Assembly: GCA_964537285.1 (NCBI GenBank)
Contig: CAZHZT010000108.1
Location: 1-20,395 of the forward strand
Length of the DNA: 20,395 nucleotides
From: CAZHZT01 sp964537285
Lineage (GTDB): Bacteria; Bacteroidota; Bacteroidia; Chitinophagales; Saprospiraceae
Direction: 5' to 3'
The notes under the pieces were generated by a model, which worked only from the letters and a program-made list of their open reading frames with translations, had not been told where the DNA came from and ran no database searches. Below are positions 1 to 7,977 of this stretch, piece by piece (within the stretch, counting starts at the first letter, position 1; every line of letters begins with the position of its first letter). A program made the position numbers and the translations under genes.

Positions 1-685
1 AAAAAATTACTTCGCAAAATTTGGGTAGCTTATTAATTGCCTAATCCCTTAAACAGGAGCATCTATCTGAACAAAAAGCCTGCAAATATAAAAAAAATTG
101 CTGTCAGAAGGTATATCTGACAGCAACGAAGTAAAAGCAATAATAAAGACAAATTTCTTTGTAGATTCTTTAGTGCGTAGATTGCTTGGCCTCAAAACCA
201 AACTTTGATTCCCAAAAGTAATTATTTATTATAAGATTTCCGACTTTTATCGCTTAAAATTTTAAAATTTGATCATAAATAGATTGTCGGTTTATGATTT
301 TATTTAATGTAAGGACAAGGAATAACAATGCGCAGCCTTACATTTTAAAAAGATTACATGTGTTAAATTTAAAATATAATTGCTTGTGTCATGTAAATGT
401 CAAAACTTTTATTTCGTGTGATAAGCAAGGAGCGAAAAGCCAAAATTAACAGTTATACAATTGATAATGTAAATAGTACGAGCTAAATTACACCAAAGTA
501 AATTTTGCAGCTCAACTTAATAGTACATTTTCGTTCGCAATCTATTGAGCGTTTTTAGACAGGGATTTAGGTTGAAGAACTAAAATAATCAACGTTACTA
601 CTACCAATGTTAAGGATTAAATGCACTTACAGGAATTACTGATTCCTGTATTATGCTAACTGCAATAATAAAGACAAACAAACTC
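1..685. other. Noncoding left edge, AT-rich
   Basis: This AT-rich stretch holds no convincing reading frame on either strand. Structured elements seen are a leftward intrinsic terminator (98-126 with an A tract before it), a 9-bp stem with a 21-nt loop (306-314 with 336-344), and a 9-bp stem with a 5-nt loop (628-636 with 642-650) in the probable leader of the PorE-like gene. Two minus-strand matches to the -7 consensus TAnnTTTG occur (complements of 213-220 and 441-448), but neither has a well-spaced -33 TTTG, so no promoter is called. Confidence 0.5.
90..126 (-). terminator. Intrinsic terminator, leftward transcript
   Basis: Positions 98-108 and 116-126 form an 11-bp perfect stem with a 7-nt loop. 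On the minus strand the stem is followed by a run of T (the A tract at about 90-97), the layout of a rho-independent terminator for leftward transcription. There is no T run on the plus side, so it should not stop plus transcripts. No minus-strand gene is visible upstream of it in 127-685, so the transcript it ends is unknown. Confidence 0.6.
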
Positions 686-3196
686 ATGAGAAAACTATTT
701 CTATGCTTGCTCATTGGAATGATATATTTCAATGGTTCCGCACAAACGTTGAAAGCTTACGAAAAGGCCGCCGAAGAGGCCCTTGCCAGAAAAGATTATT
801 ACAGTGCGATTTACTACTATAATACGGTTTTGGAAGTAAAGCCTGATAAGGCTAAAGTGTGGTATGCTCTTGGAGAAGCGGCACAGGCTTATCAGTCTTA
901 TACCTTGGCTGAAAAGGCCTTTACAAAGGTGAATGAAAGCGATGATCGAATTAACTTCCCACTCACTGATCTGATGTTAGGGAAGGTAAAACGCCATCTT
1001 GGAGCCTACGAAGATGCAAAGATTATTTTAAACCGCTTTATTTCGGAATATGCTACCTCTAATGAAGATTGGTACCATTTGGCATACAAAGAGATAAATG
1101 CCTGTACCAAGGCCCTGGAAATACTTGATTATCCGGTAGGCACAGTGACTGTTACACAATTGAATGATGAGGTGAATACCCCTTTTTCAGAGTTCAGCCC
1201 ACAATATATAGATGGGAAGCTTTATTTTTCCTCCCTTCGTACTAGCGTCAACCTGGACCAGGCTGAAGATTATAAACTGAACTCTACCGTTCTCGAAACC
1301 GATCTGAATGGAGCATCGGGAGTGTTTGAACTGTTTGAAGGCGATAGTTCGAATGTAGCTCATATGGTTTTTGATAAGGAAGCGGCCAGGATTTATTTTA
1401 CTCGCTGTAAATATATAAATAGCAGTGATCTGCAATGTGAATTGTTCTATCAGGAGCAGTTTGATGAGGAGATATGGGGCCCACCGGTTAAACTGCCTAA
1501 ATACATTAATTATCCAGAAGCTACAACTACTCAGCCTAGTATTGCTTTTGATGCTCGTTTAGGGAAAAAGGTTTTGTACTTTACGAGTGATCGCCCTGGT
1601 GGATCAGGAAAGCTTGATATTTGGAGAAGCGTTATTACCAGGGATGGAAAGGTGCTTGAGCCGGAAAACTTAAGCGCTTTAAATACTGCTGAAGATGAAG
1701 TGTCTCCCTTTTTTCATACTCCTTCTCAGGTTTTGTACTTTAGTTCTAATGGCATGGATGGCTTAGGAGGGTTTGATGTATTTCGTTCATCTAATTTTAG
1801 TGATCCCGATTGGTTGGAATCTCAAAACCTTGGATATCCTCTGAACAGCAGCTTCAATGATGTTGATTTCTTTTTAACAGAAAACGGATTAGAAGGCTTT
1901 TTGTCTTCTAATCGGAAAGGAGCAAAATATATTGATGAGGTCATGGAGACGTGTTGCAACGATCTTTATGCACTGAAGTTCGATCCTGTTGATTTGAACC
2001 TTAATCTCACTGCATATGATGAAAGTACAGGTGATGAAGTCAATCAGTTTGAACTTAAAGTTGTGGATTTAGGGAACAACATCCTTCAAACCCTGGAGAG
2101 TGGATCTTCAAATAAAGTGACCACTCCTCTGGAACCGGCCAGTTCATTTGTACTATACATCAATCGCCCGGGGTATTATCCGGATTCCTTGCGTGTCAGC
2201 ACAATGGGGATATTGGATAATGAATCTATAAATAGAGAGGTCTTTTTAAAGCCATTAAAAGTAGATTTACTTGCGCTGACTTTCGATGCCAATGGAAACG
2301 AGCCTCTTGAAGGGGCACGAGTGGATTTGATTGAGGCGGACTTATCCGAGGCTGTTTGGAAACGAAATTATCAGGGTAATGATTTCTTTTTCCCTCTGGA
2401 AGAGGAGCGTAGTTATTATGTCTCTGCTTTTAAGGAAGGTTACTTTCCTGATACCATCCAGATTGGCCCGGAAGAATATGCAAAGGTTGAAAATGGGTTA
2501 CTTTCCTTGAAGTTTTATTTAGAGCCCAAACCTTCTACAATTGCTACTATGTCGGAGTATCTGCCTTTACCCGTGTTTTTTAATAACGACCAACCAGACG
2601 CGTCCTTTGCAAAAATTGATGGGGAGCGTCTTTACGATACTTTATTTTATGAATATTATCGCCAGAAGCCCACTTTTATTAAGGAGTTTACAAAAGGGCT
2701 AATGAGAGAAGATCTTATACTGGCACAAGAAGCGATGGAGCACTTTTTTGAAGAGGAAGTTCGTCTGGGACATGAAAGTTTACATGGGTTTTTAAGTCAT
2801 TTAGATAAATATCTGGCGGAAGGCAACCAGGCAGAATTGATGATAAAAGGTTATGCCAGCCCTTTAGCAGATAAAGAATACAATAAGGAGCTTACCGCAC
2901 GCAGAACAAAAGTACTGATTAATGAAATTTTAAATTATCGGAATGGTCATTTGGAATCTTTTATTGAAAATGGAAAGTTAATTATTACGGAAGTTCCATA
3001 CGGTGAGTCCAGAGCACCTGATTACGTCAGTGATGATCGGAAAGATGCCAGAAACTCTATTTATAGTGTGGTAGCTTCAAGAGAACGTAGAGTTGAGATT
3101 ATAGAGATTATTAATCCCAACATGGGATCATCGGTTGATTTAAAAGAAATTACTCAAGGTACTTTCACTACAAAAGCAGATGAAGCTCAGAAATAA
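686..3196 (+). CDS. PorE-like TPR / beta-propeller / OmpA envelope protein
   Basis: Probable periplasmic or outer-membrane-associated protein. I chose the ATG at 686 rather than the in-frame ATG at 653 because it begins directly with a Sec signal peptide (MRKLFLCLLIGMIYF, then a likely cut after NGSAQ); this gives 836 residues. Numbering from 653, visible regions are TPR-type helices (about 34-150), WD40-like PD40 propeller repeats (about 175-430, with YFSSLR, LYFTSDRPGGSGKLDIW and LYFSSNGMDGLGGFD), two carboxypeptidase-regulatory-like beta domains (about 448-610), and an OmpA C-terminal domain (about 690-840) with GYASPLADKEYNKELTARR and RRVEI. This order matches PorE, which links the type IX secretion machine to peptidoglycan, but paralogues with the same layout are common in Bacteroidota. 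No other T9SS gene lies in the window, so the PorE role is inferred. Confidence 0.8.
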   Translation: MRKLFLCLLIGMIYFNGSAQTLKAYEKAAEEALARKDYYSAIYYYNTVLEVKPDKAKVWYALGEAAQAYQSYTLAEKAFTKVNESDDRINFPLTDLMLGKVKRHLGAYEDAKIILNRFISEYATSNEDWYHLAYKEINACTKALEILDYPVGTVTVTQLNDEVNTPFSEFSPQYIDGKLYFSSLRTSVNLDQAEDYKLNSTVLETDLNGASGVFELFEGDSSNVAHMVFDKEAARIYFTRCKYINSSDLQCELFYQEQFDEEIWGPPVKLPKYINYPEATTTQPSIAFDARLGKKVLYFTSDRPGGSGKLDIWRSVITRDGKVLEPENLSALNTAEDEVSPFFHTPSQVLYFSSNGMDGLGGFDVFRSSNFSDPDWLESQNLGYPLNSSFNDVDFFLTENGLEGFLSSNRKGAKYIDEVMETCCNDLYALKFDPVDLNLNLTAYDESTGDEVNQFELKVVDLGNNILQTLESGSSNKVTTPLEPASSFVLYINRPGYYPDSLRVSTMGILDNESINREVFLKPLKVDLLALTFDANGNEPLEGARVDLIEADLSEAVWKRNYQGNDFFFPLEEERSYYVSAFKEGYFPDTIQIGPEEYAKVENGLLSLKFYLEPKPSTIATMSEYLPLPVFFNNDQPDASFAKIDGERLYDTLFYEYYRQKPTFIKEFTKGLMREDLILAQEAMEHFFEEEVRLGHESLHGFLSHLDKYLAEGNQAELMIKGYASPLADKEYNKELTARRTKVLINEILNYRNGHLESFIENGKLIITEVPYGESRAPDYVSDDRKDARNSIYSVVASRERRVEIIEIINPNMGSSVDLKEITQGTFTTKADEAQK

Positions 3197-3254
3197 AACC
3201 ATCGCACCTAATAGCTGTGTTACGTGTTTGTAGAAATGCTTCTTTTTAATTTTG

Positions 3255-3283
3255 GTTCTTTGACAAATTGTGTGGAACTTCAA
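3255..3283 (+). repeat. Half copy of dispersed palindromic repeat
   Basis: These 29 bases match the left end of the full copy at 18201-18309 and, inverted, the right end of the copy at 3580-3692 (which has two extra bases in the arm). The sequence beyond 3283 no longer matches clearly. It is therefore a truncated or decayed copy, or one terminal inverted repeat of a larger unit ending near 3693. Confidence 0.75.
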
Positions 3284-3370
3284 GCATTAGTCATCCCAAA
3301 TTTTTAAAAAAAAACTTCATGTTGTCACAATAGATAATAATAGGTGCTGTAAATCAATGTTTTAGGGCCG

Positions 3371-3504
3371 GCCTTATTCAATTTAGCTTTTTGGAAGGCT
3401 GGCAGCCGTTAAAAAATGAATACTGTTTGAGCCGACGTAAGGAGGCGAGTTTATTCATTTTAGGCTGAAAGCCTTCCAAAAGGCGTTAAGAATTGAATAC
3501 AGCC
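3371..3504. repeat. Imperfect palindromic element
   Basis: Two arms (about 3371-3422 and 3450-3504) are imperfect reverse complements over roughly 50 bp. Shared blocks are TTTTGGAAGGCT with AGCCTTCCAAAA, AAAATGAATA with TATTCATTTT, and TATTCAATT with AATTGAATA. The central part (3423-3449) is GC-richer. It resembles the intergenic REP or MITE-type hairpins common in Bacteroidota genomes. No protein is encoded and its mobility is unknown. Confidence 0.7.
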
Positions 3505-3579
3505 TTGATTTTTTGATACTTTTTTATCAAGAAAAAAGTAGAGAAGGCGTTGATTAACAGTTTTATGCAAATGTTTTCA

Positions 3580-3692
3580 GTTCCTTGACATAAATTGTGA
3601 AAAAATGGAACTTCAAAATGATAATCCTTTCAGCCACAAGAGCATTCAAGGCTTATCATTTTGAAGTTCCACACAATTTCTGTCAAAGAACT
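3580..3692 (-). repeat. Dispersed ~110-bp hairpin repeat, copy 1
   Basis: An imperfect palindrome whose outer arms carry the CTTTGACA/TGTCAAAG type end, a TGGAACTTCAAAAT block and its complement, around a central segment near 3630-3655. Read on the minus strand it matches 18201-18309 at about 94 percent by eye: single-base changes plus two small indels. The near identity over both arms and centre shows a shared, fairly recent origin rather than chance. It is too short to encode a transposase, so it would be a non-autonomous element. Confidence 0.85.
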
Positions 3693-3778
3693 AGAAAAAT
3701 CAAAAAAGGAGCATTTCTGTAATAAAAGTAATCCTGCCAAGGGCAATGAAATACTTTTTTTACCAACTCATTATTTTA

Positions 3779-3820
3779 AAAGGATAAAAGGTTCTAAACT
3801 TTTTATCCTTTACTTTTTTT
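3779..3820 (+). terminator. Weak terminator-like hairpin
   Basis: Positions 3779-3789 and 3801-3811 form an 11-bp AT-rich stem with an 11-nt loop, followed on the plus strand by ACTTTTTTT. The shape fits an intrinsic terminator, but the stem is weak and the nearest plus-strand gene ends about 580 bp upstream. It could end read-through from that gene. Confidence 0.3.
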
Positions 3821-3874
3821 AATCATTGAGCATTAAGAAAGTCAGGGCAAGTTTGCCCGGAAACCTTGAAGTAA

Positions 3875-4294
3875 ATGAAGAAAGACATTCCAGTTCGTAA
3901 AGTGAAAGATATTGTAATGGCCATTGTACCCAGAGATGATCATCCTGAAATATTGTCAGATGAAGAAGGGCTATGGGATTGTTTCCTTGTGAATATGGAC
4001 AGGGATTCTATAAAAAGTGTGATCGTTAGCTCAAAAGGCTACGGCCAACTAAATGGGGAATCTTTGAAAACAACGACCCTCAGGCATTTTTTTGAAGAAA
4101 TTGAAGGTGAAACTTACGCTCAAGTGGAGCCAATACCCCGAAAATTATTCGATTTGACGAATGAATACTGGGTGAGTTTTTTGCAAGACGGATACATGTA
4201 TGATAAGAAATATGTTTTTGTCATCGGGAGTATTTCCAAACAAAATTTTACTGAGGTTCCAATTCTTTCCCGAAAAGGCGTGATGATTCGGTAA
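3875..4294 (+). CDS. Conserved Bacteroidota protein of unknown function (139 aa)
   Basis: A small, probably soluble protein with no signal peptide or membrane segment. I recognise the pattern, not a function: similar Bacteroidota proteins begin MKKDI, carry a VIVSSKGYG-like strand at about 49-57, a TTTLRHFFEEI segment (about 67-77), an aromatic block with FDLTNEYWVSF (about 92-102), and DKKYVFVIG near 110-118. Some relatives have carried the label phenylalanyl-tRNA synthetase subunit alpha; nothing here supports aminoacylation activity, as synthetase class II motifs are absent and the protein is far too short. It stands alone, with repeat-rich DNA upstream and a 17-bp hairpin downstream. Confidence 0.7.
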   Translation: MKKDIPVRKVKDIVMAIVPRDDHPEILSDEEGLWDCFLVNMDRDSIKSVIVSSKGYGQLNGESLKTTTLRHFFEEIEGETYAQVEPIPRKLFDLTNEYWVSFLQDGYMYDKKYVFVIGSISKQNFTEVPILSRKGVMIR

Positions 4295-4354
4295 GCAATT
4301 TGAGTGGATATAGGGTGTATTTCATTTTGTCGCTGTTCTTGAGAAGGTGTTCTC

Positions 4355-4392
4355 TTTGGAGAGAGGCACGCGACAGCGTGCCTCTCTCCAAA
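4355..4392. repeat. 17-bp perfect hairpin between two genes
   Basis: 4355-4371 and 4376-4392 are perfect reverse complements with the loop GACA. The stem is GC-rich, with GAGAGAGGCACGC in its left arm. Neither side has a good T run, so it is a poor intrinsic terminator. It may be a REP-like element or an mRNA-stabilising or processing hairpin after the 139-residue gene. Confidence 0.65.
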
Positions 4393-4495
4393 AATATTTC
4401 CACCTCTCAAATTCGGGCATAAAATGAACTGCATGCGGCCGGAATGAAGAACTTTCAGTCTTTGTTTTCGTTAATAAGGACAAAATATAAATGAT

Positions 4496-5041
4496 ATGAT
4501 TGAAGCACGGCCAAAAAAGATTAGTGAATCTGCAACTACCATGACAGAAATGGTCATGCCTAACGATACAAATCCACTTAATAATCTAATGGGTGGCAAT
4601 CTTCTGCGCTGGATGGATATTGCCGCTGGAATTTGTGCTGCCAAACACTGTGAGACTCATGTTGTAACAGCATCCGTGGATCATGTTTCTTTTCAAAAAC
4701 CCATTCGCCTTGGAGATGTCATTACTATTAGCGCTTCTGTAACAAGGGCTTTCAATACCTCGGTGGAAATATATGTTGAGGTTTTTGCTGCGGATATTAA
4801 AGGCCACGATAATCGTCGCAGTAATCATGCTTATTTTACCTTCGTGGCATTAGAAGAAGAAAACGGCAAACCTACAAAAGCAGCAAAGGTTATTCCGCTC
4901 ACAGGAGAAGAGCAAAAACTTTATGATGGAGCCCTTAGAAGGCGAGATCTTAGATTGCTATTGAGTGGAAGAATTAAACCCGAAGAGGCAAAAGAGATAA
5001 GGTCTTATTTTTTACCACCTACCAAAACAGTGGAGTCCTGA
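4496..5041 (+). CDS. Acyl-CoA thioesterase, hotdog fold (YciA/ACOT type)
   Basis: Predicted cytosolic hydrolase of fatty acyl-CoA thioesters to free acid and CoA. The single hotdog domain spans about residues 10-125. The motif PNDTNPLNNLMGGNLLRWMD (22-41) is the N-terminal signature of this family, including the GG before the long helix; VTASVDHVSFQKPIRLGD (57-74) follows, with the usual strand start. The roughly 55-residue charged helical tail is a common extension. The ATG at 4496 is preferred because an earlier ATG at 4491 runs straight into a stop. Upstream is AATAAGGAC, a modest ribosome-binding match. It stands alone and ends at the terminator at 5082-5125. The preferred acyl chain cannot be told from the sequence. 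Confidence 0.85.
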   Translation: MIEARPKKISESATTMTEMVMPNDTNPLNNLMGGNLLRWMDIAAGICAAKHCETHVVTASVDHVSFQKPIRLGDVITISASVTRAFNTSVEIYVEVFAADIKGHDNRRSNHAYFTFVALEEENGKPTKAAKVIPLTGEEQKLYDGALRRRDLRLLLSGRIKPEEAKEIRSYFLPPTKTVES

Positions 5042-5081
5042 TTATTTCAGAATAAAGTCTGGTAGCTAAGAACAATTCTAA

Positions 5082-5125
5082 TAAAACATGGGCCATCCCG
5101 AATTTTCGGGATGGCCCATGTTTTA
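5082..5125. terminator. Bidirectional terminator between convergent genes
   Basis: 5082-5101 and 5106-5125 are perfect reverse complements (20 bp) flanking a short loop. The stem ends are A-rich on one side and T-rich on the other, so each direction gives a GC-rich stem closing into a U run. It lies between the thioesterase (+) and the TIR-like/TPR/SDR gene (-) and should serve both. Confidence 0.85.
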
Positions 5126-5130
5126 TGCGC

Positions 5131-7977
5131 TTATGCATCCGATCTACCACTTTTATTGATCATGGTCGCACTAGCTTGCTGTGTACCCGTCATTACAACA
5201 TCCTGGATATTTACATGATCAGGGCGGGTAGCAATGTAGAAGATGGACTCAGCAACATCACTGGAAGTTAGCGGGTTAAAATCATTGTAGATTTTAGCGC
5301 GCTCCTCATTCCCGTCAAAACGGACCAATGCAAATTCAGTTTCTTCAACATGGCCCGGGCTAACCTGGCTCACTCTGATGTTATGTTCGTGTAAATCGAT
5401 TCTCATACCTTTTGTCAGGGCATCCACTGCAAATTTGGTGGCGCAGTAAACATTACCTTGCGGATAAACCTCTTTACCGGCAATAGAACACACGTTAATA
5501 ATGTGTCCTTTTTTGCGCTCCACCATACCTGGTGATACGAGACGCGTCATGTAAAGCAATCCTTTGATGTTAGTATCGATCATGGTATCCCAATGCTCGA
5601 TATTGCCTTCGTGAATTGGAGCAAGGCCTTTGGCAAGGCCAGCATTATTGATCAGAATATCAATATTTTGCCAGCTTTCGTCGAGGCTTTCTAATGCTTG
5701 TTGAGCAGCATCCAATTTGCGAACATCAAATGTAAGCGTTTCAATCTGATTATTTTCAAAATATTCTTTGAATTGCGTTTGCAATGCTTCCAGCCGGTCT
5801 GCACGTCTTCCTACTAATAATACTTTATAACCCTGGCGAGCAAAGACTTCAGCCGTTGCTTTACCAATTCCGGAAGTAGCTCCTGTTACACACACTACTT
5901 TATCGGAAGTGCCGGAAACAAAAAAGGCGCTGTCGGCTTTTTCTTCTGTTTCCTGGATCAGGTCGCCGTTTTCGTCCACCCGGAATGCCTGGTCATTGGT
6001 TTCATTTTTGAGTTCCGGATTGATTTCTGCGGCTCGGTTATAGAATTTCGCTGCTTTTTCCCAGTCTTCTTGTTGATGATACAATAGAGCCAGGTCGTAA
6101 TTTGCGAATGGATGATCCGGGTCGATTTTAAGGGTTTTTTTGAAAGCCTTCACCGCTTTATCAGATTTCTCAGGCATTTCAGAGAGCAAGGTAGCATAGC
6201 GGTAATAAGCGTCTACATTTGTTGGATCAATTTGAACCGCTTTTTTGAAATACCCTAAAATTTCTTCCTTTTGATCAGGAAGGGCTGTTTGATGAAGGAG
6301 CCCAAGTTTGTAGTCTATGTCTGGAAGGTTGGGGCGATGTTCCTTGATCTTTTTGTAATAATCAATAGCTGCCAAGTAATCTTCATTTAGTTCTGCAATT
6401 TCAGCGAGGCGAAGATAAGCCTGGAAGTGATCTGATTTATATTCGATTACTTTTTTAAACTGAGAGACGGCTGAATCCTGATCTTTCTTATAATCGGCTA
6501 AGATTACGGCATATTGAAAACGGGCATCTATGTCTTCCGGATATTTTTTGACAATGACTTTCATCAAGCCTAGGGCTTGATCTACTTCACCTGCCTGGAT
6601 TAAAAAGTTGGCCGTTTGTGCAATTTGAGCGACTTCGGGGTTACTCGTAGATTCCTCCGTAGTTTTTTCAGGGGCATTTTCCGTGAGCTTTCCATTGCTG
6701 CTGCTCAGTGCTGCATCAATTGCTAAAGGTTCATCATCATCATTGGTTTTGTCGTTGTCGTTGTCGTTGTCGTCATCCTCTACCTGATTTGACATTTCAT
6801 TGGCCTCCACTTCAGAAGCAGGTATTTCATCATGTTGCCCCGCTTCCTTGTCTTTTGTTGAATTAGGTTCATCATCGGCAAAAAGTTCTTCCATTTCATC
6901 GCTAGGGTCGGTTTCTTCGGGATCCAATTCTGATTCAGGGGAAGGAATGAAGGTATCTTTGAAGTCTCCAAAGTCTTCTTGAGGGATATCATCATCCATG
7001 TCTTCCTTGTAGACATTTTCAAGGTCTGAATTCCTGTTTTGAAAGGAAGAGAAGTCAGAGGCATCAGATTTTAGTTCTTCCTTTTCTTCAAAGAAAGATG
7101 ATTCCGGGTTAGTCAGATAATCTGAAAGATCGTTTTCTTCTTCATTTTTTTCATTAGGATCCATTTTTTCAGTTTCATCGGAAGCACTATTGTCAGGGCT
7201 GTGGGTGGTTTCAGGAGAGGGATCCGTAGAGAGTTCTCCTAGAGAGGAGGTTTCGTTTAAAAGGTCCATTCCCGGGATGTCACCAATATTATCGGGTTCT
7301 TCAATAGCTTCATCAACGTTTTGCTCAGAAGAAACGGTACTCAGTTTTCGTGCTTTTTGAAGTTCTTGTTGTTCCTTAAAAGGAATGTAAAGGTGTTTAT
7401 TATTAAATAACTCAAAGAAGAGTTCATAATCTTTGGCAGAAATAGCTTCCAGGGAAAAATAGTTAGCATTGCGTATAAAGCGTAAAAGTTCTCCGATTTC
7501 AGCAGAGATGGAACGGATAAGTTTTAGCTGTTCATCATAAGCAGGGCTTTCACTCGGATCGGCATTGCGTTTTTCCTTTCTAACGTCGAGGTATTTATCC
7601 TGCCAGAAATTCATGTATTGGATTACATGGCTAACCCGGTCAAATTTAGTGGGAATAACCACAAGAGTTCCATCTTCTTTAATGGAATGCCCGTCGAGGA
7701 CAATAGTGGTCAGTTGTTGATTCCGGATGAGTTGTTGGATGGTGCCATAGATGCCTGCCAGGCAATCGGCAGATTTAAGCAGGTTATCACTCAAGAAGAA
7801 AAGGATGTGGCCTTGAGCGTTTTCAAGCTTTTCTTTGAAGGAATTTCCATCGGCATCGTTTGTACAAGTAATGGATTGGAACTCGAAGCCTGCTTTTTGA
7901 AGGTCCGTTTCAAAAGCGTTGACTTGGGATTGGTTTTGAGAACAGTAGGCAAGGGTAAATCTTTGTGTGCCGGTCAT
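5131..7977 (-). CDS. TIR-like / acidic linker / TPR / short-chain dehydrogenase fusion protein
   Basis: A 948-residue cytosolic protein in one uninterrupted frame. Residues 5-130 look like a TIR domain: strand FTLAYCSQN, helix FETDLQKAGF, then ILFFLSDNLLKSADC (58-72), strand TTIVLDG and a late FW (124-125). The NADase Glu expected three residues after C72 is Gly75, so TIR catalysis is doubtful. About 212-445 is an acidic, Ser-rich, probably disordered linker with a DN repeat (402-409). About six TPRs follow (450-655). Residues 692-948 are a complete SDR: TGATSGIG (698-705), NNAG (777-780), Asn803, Ser831, Tyr844 and Lys848. GRR (723-725) suggests NADP(H), as in YdfG-like enzymes. The gene is monocistronic with an AT-rich upstream region. 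The SDR call is firm, TPR strong, TIR moderate; the substrate is unknown. Confidence 0.85.
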   Translation of the reverse strand: MTGTQRFTLAYCSQNQSQVNAFETDLQKAGFEFQSITCTNDADGNSFKEKLENAQGHILFFLSDNLLKSADCLAGIYGTIQQLIRNQQLTTIVLDGHSIKEDGTLVVIPTKFDRVSHVIQYMNFWQDKYLDVRKEKRNADPSESPAYDEQLKLIRSISAEIGELLRFIRNANYFSLEAISAKDYELFFELFNNKHLYIPFKEQQELQKARKLSTVSSEQNVDEAIEEPDNIGDIPGMDLLNETSSLGELSTDPSPETTHSPDNSASDETEKMDPNEKNEEENDLSDYLTNPESSFFEEKEELKSDASDFSSFQNRNSDLENVYKEDMDDDIPQEDFGDFKDTFIPSPESELDPEETDPSDEMEELFADDEPNSTKDKEAGQHDEIPASEVEANEMSNQVEDDDNDNDNDKTNDDDEPLAIDAALSSSNGKLTENAPEKTTEESTSNPEVAQIAQTANFLIQAGEVDQALGLMKVIVKKYPEDIDARFQYAVILADYKKDQDSAVSQFKKVIEYKSDHFQAYLRLAEIAELNEDYLAAIDYYKKIKEHRPNLPDIDYKLGLLHQTALPDQKEEILGYFKKAVQIDPTNVDAYYRYATLLSEMPEKSDKAVKAFKKTLKIDPDHPFANYDLALLYHQQEDWEKAAKFYNRAAEINPELKNETNDQAFRVDENGDLIQETEEKADSAFFVSGTSDKVVCVTGATSGIGKATAEVFARQGYKVLLVGRRADRLEALQTQFKEYFENNQIETLTFDVRKLDAAQQALESLDESWQNIDILINNAGLAKGLAPIHEGNIEHWDTMIDTNIKGLLYMTRLVSPGMVERKKGHIINVCSIAGKEVYPQGNVYCATKFAVDALTKGMRIDLHEHNIRVSQVSPGHVEETEFALVRFDGNEERAKIYNDFNPLTSSDVAESIFYIATRPDHVNIQDVVMTGTQQASATMINKSGRSDA
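6751..6774 (-). repeat. Hexanucleotide tandem repeat inside the SDR fusion gene
   Basis: The unit GTCGTT repeats three times and a fourth unit ends GTCGTC. Read on the coding strand it gives alternating Asp-Asn in the acidic linker. The 6-base unit keeps frame, so slippage would change linker length rather than switch the gene off. Confidence 0.8.

Larger units (their letters stand above)
3197..3874. other. Repeat-rich intergenic region
   Basis: This 678-bp stretch has no coding frame. It contains a half copy of a dispersed repeat (3255-3283), a palindromic element (3371-3504), short AT-rich palindromes around 3515-3541, a full copy of the dispersed hairpin repeat (3580-3692), a weak terminator-like hairpin (3779-3820) and a 6-bp stem (3845-3850 with 3853-3858) just before the next gene. 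The half copy and the right end of the full copy are inverted relative to each other and bracket about 440 bp. Confidence 0.7.

Noticed and set aside
653..685. Upstream ATG of the PorE-like gene
   Set aside because: It would add 11 polar and basic residues in front of a standard signal peptide; the ATG at 686 gives a normal export signal.
4355..4392. Intrinsic terminator call for the 17-bp hairpin
   Set aside because: No T run follows on either strand, so it is recorded as a hairpin repeat instead.
5131..7977. TIR-based antiphage defence gene
   Set aside because: The NADase Glu is missing, there are no defence neighbours, and the C-terminus is a metabolic-type dehydrogenase. A defence role is not supported by this window.
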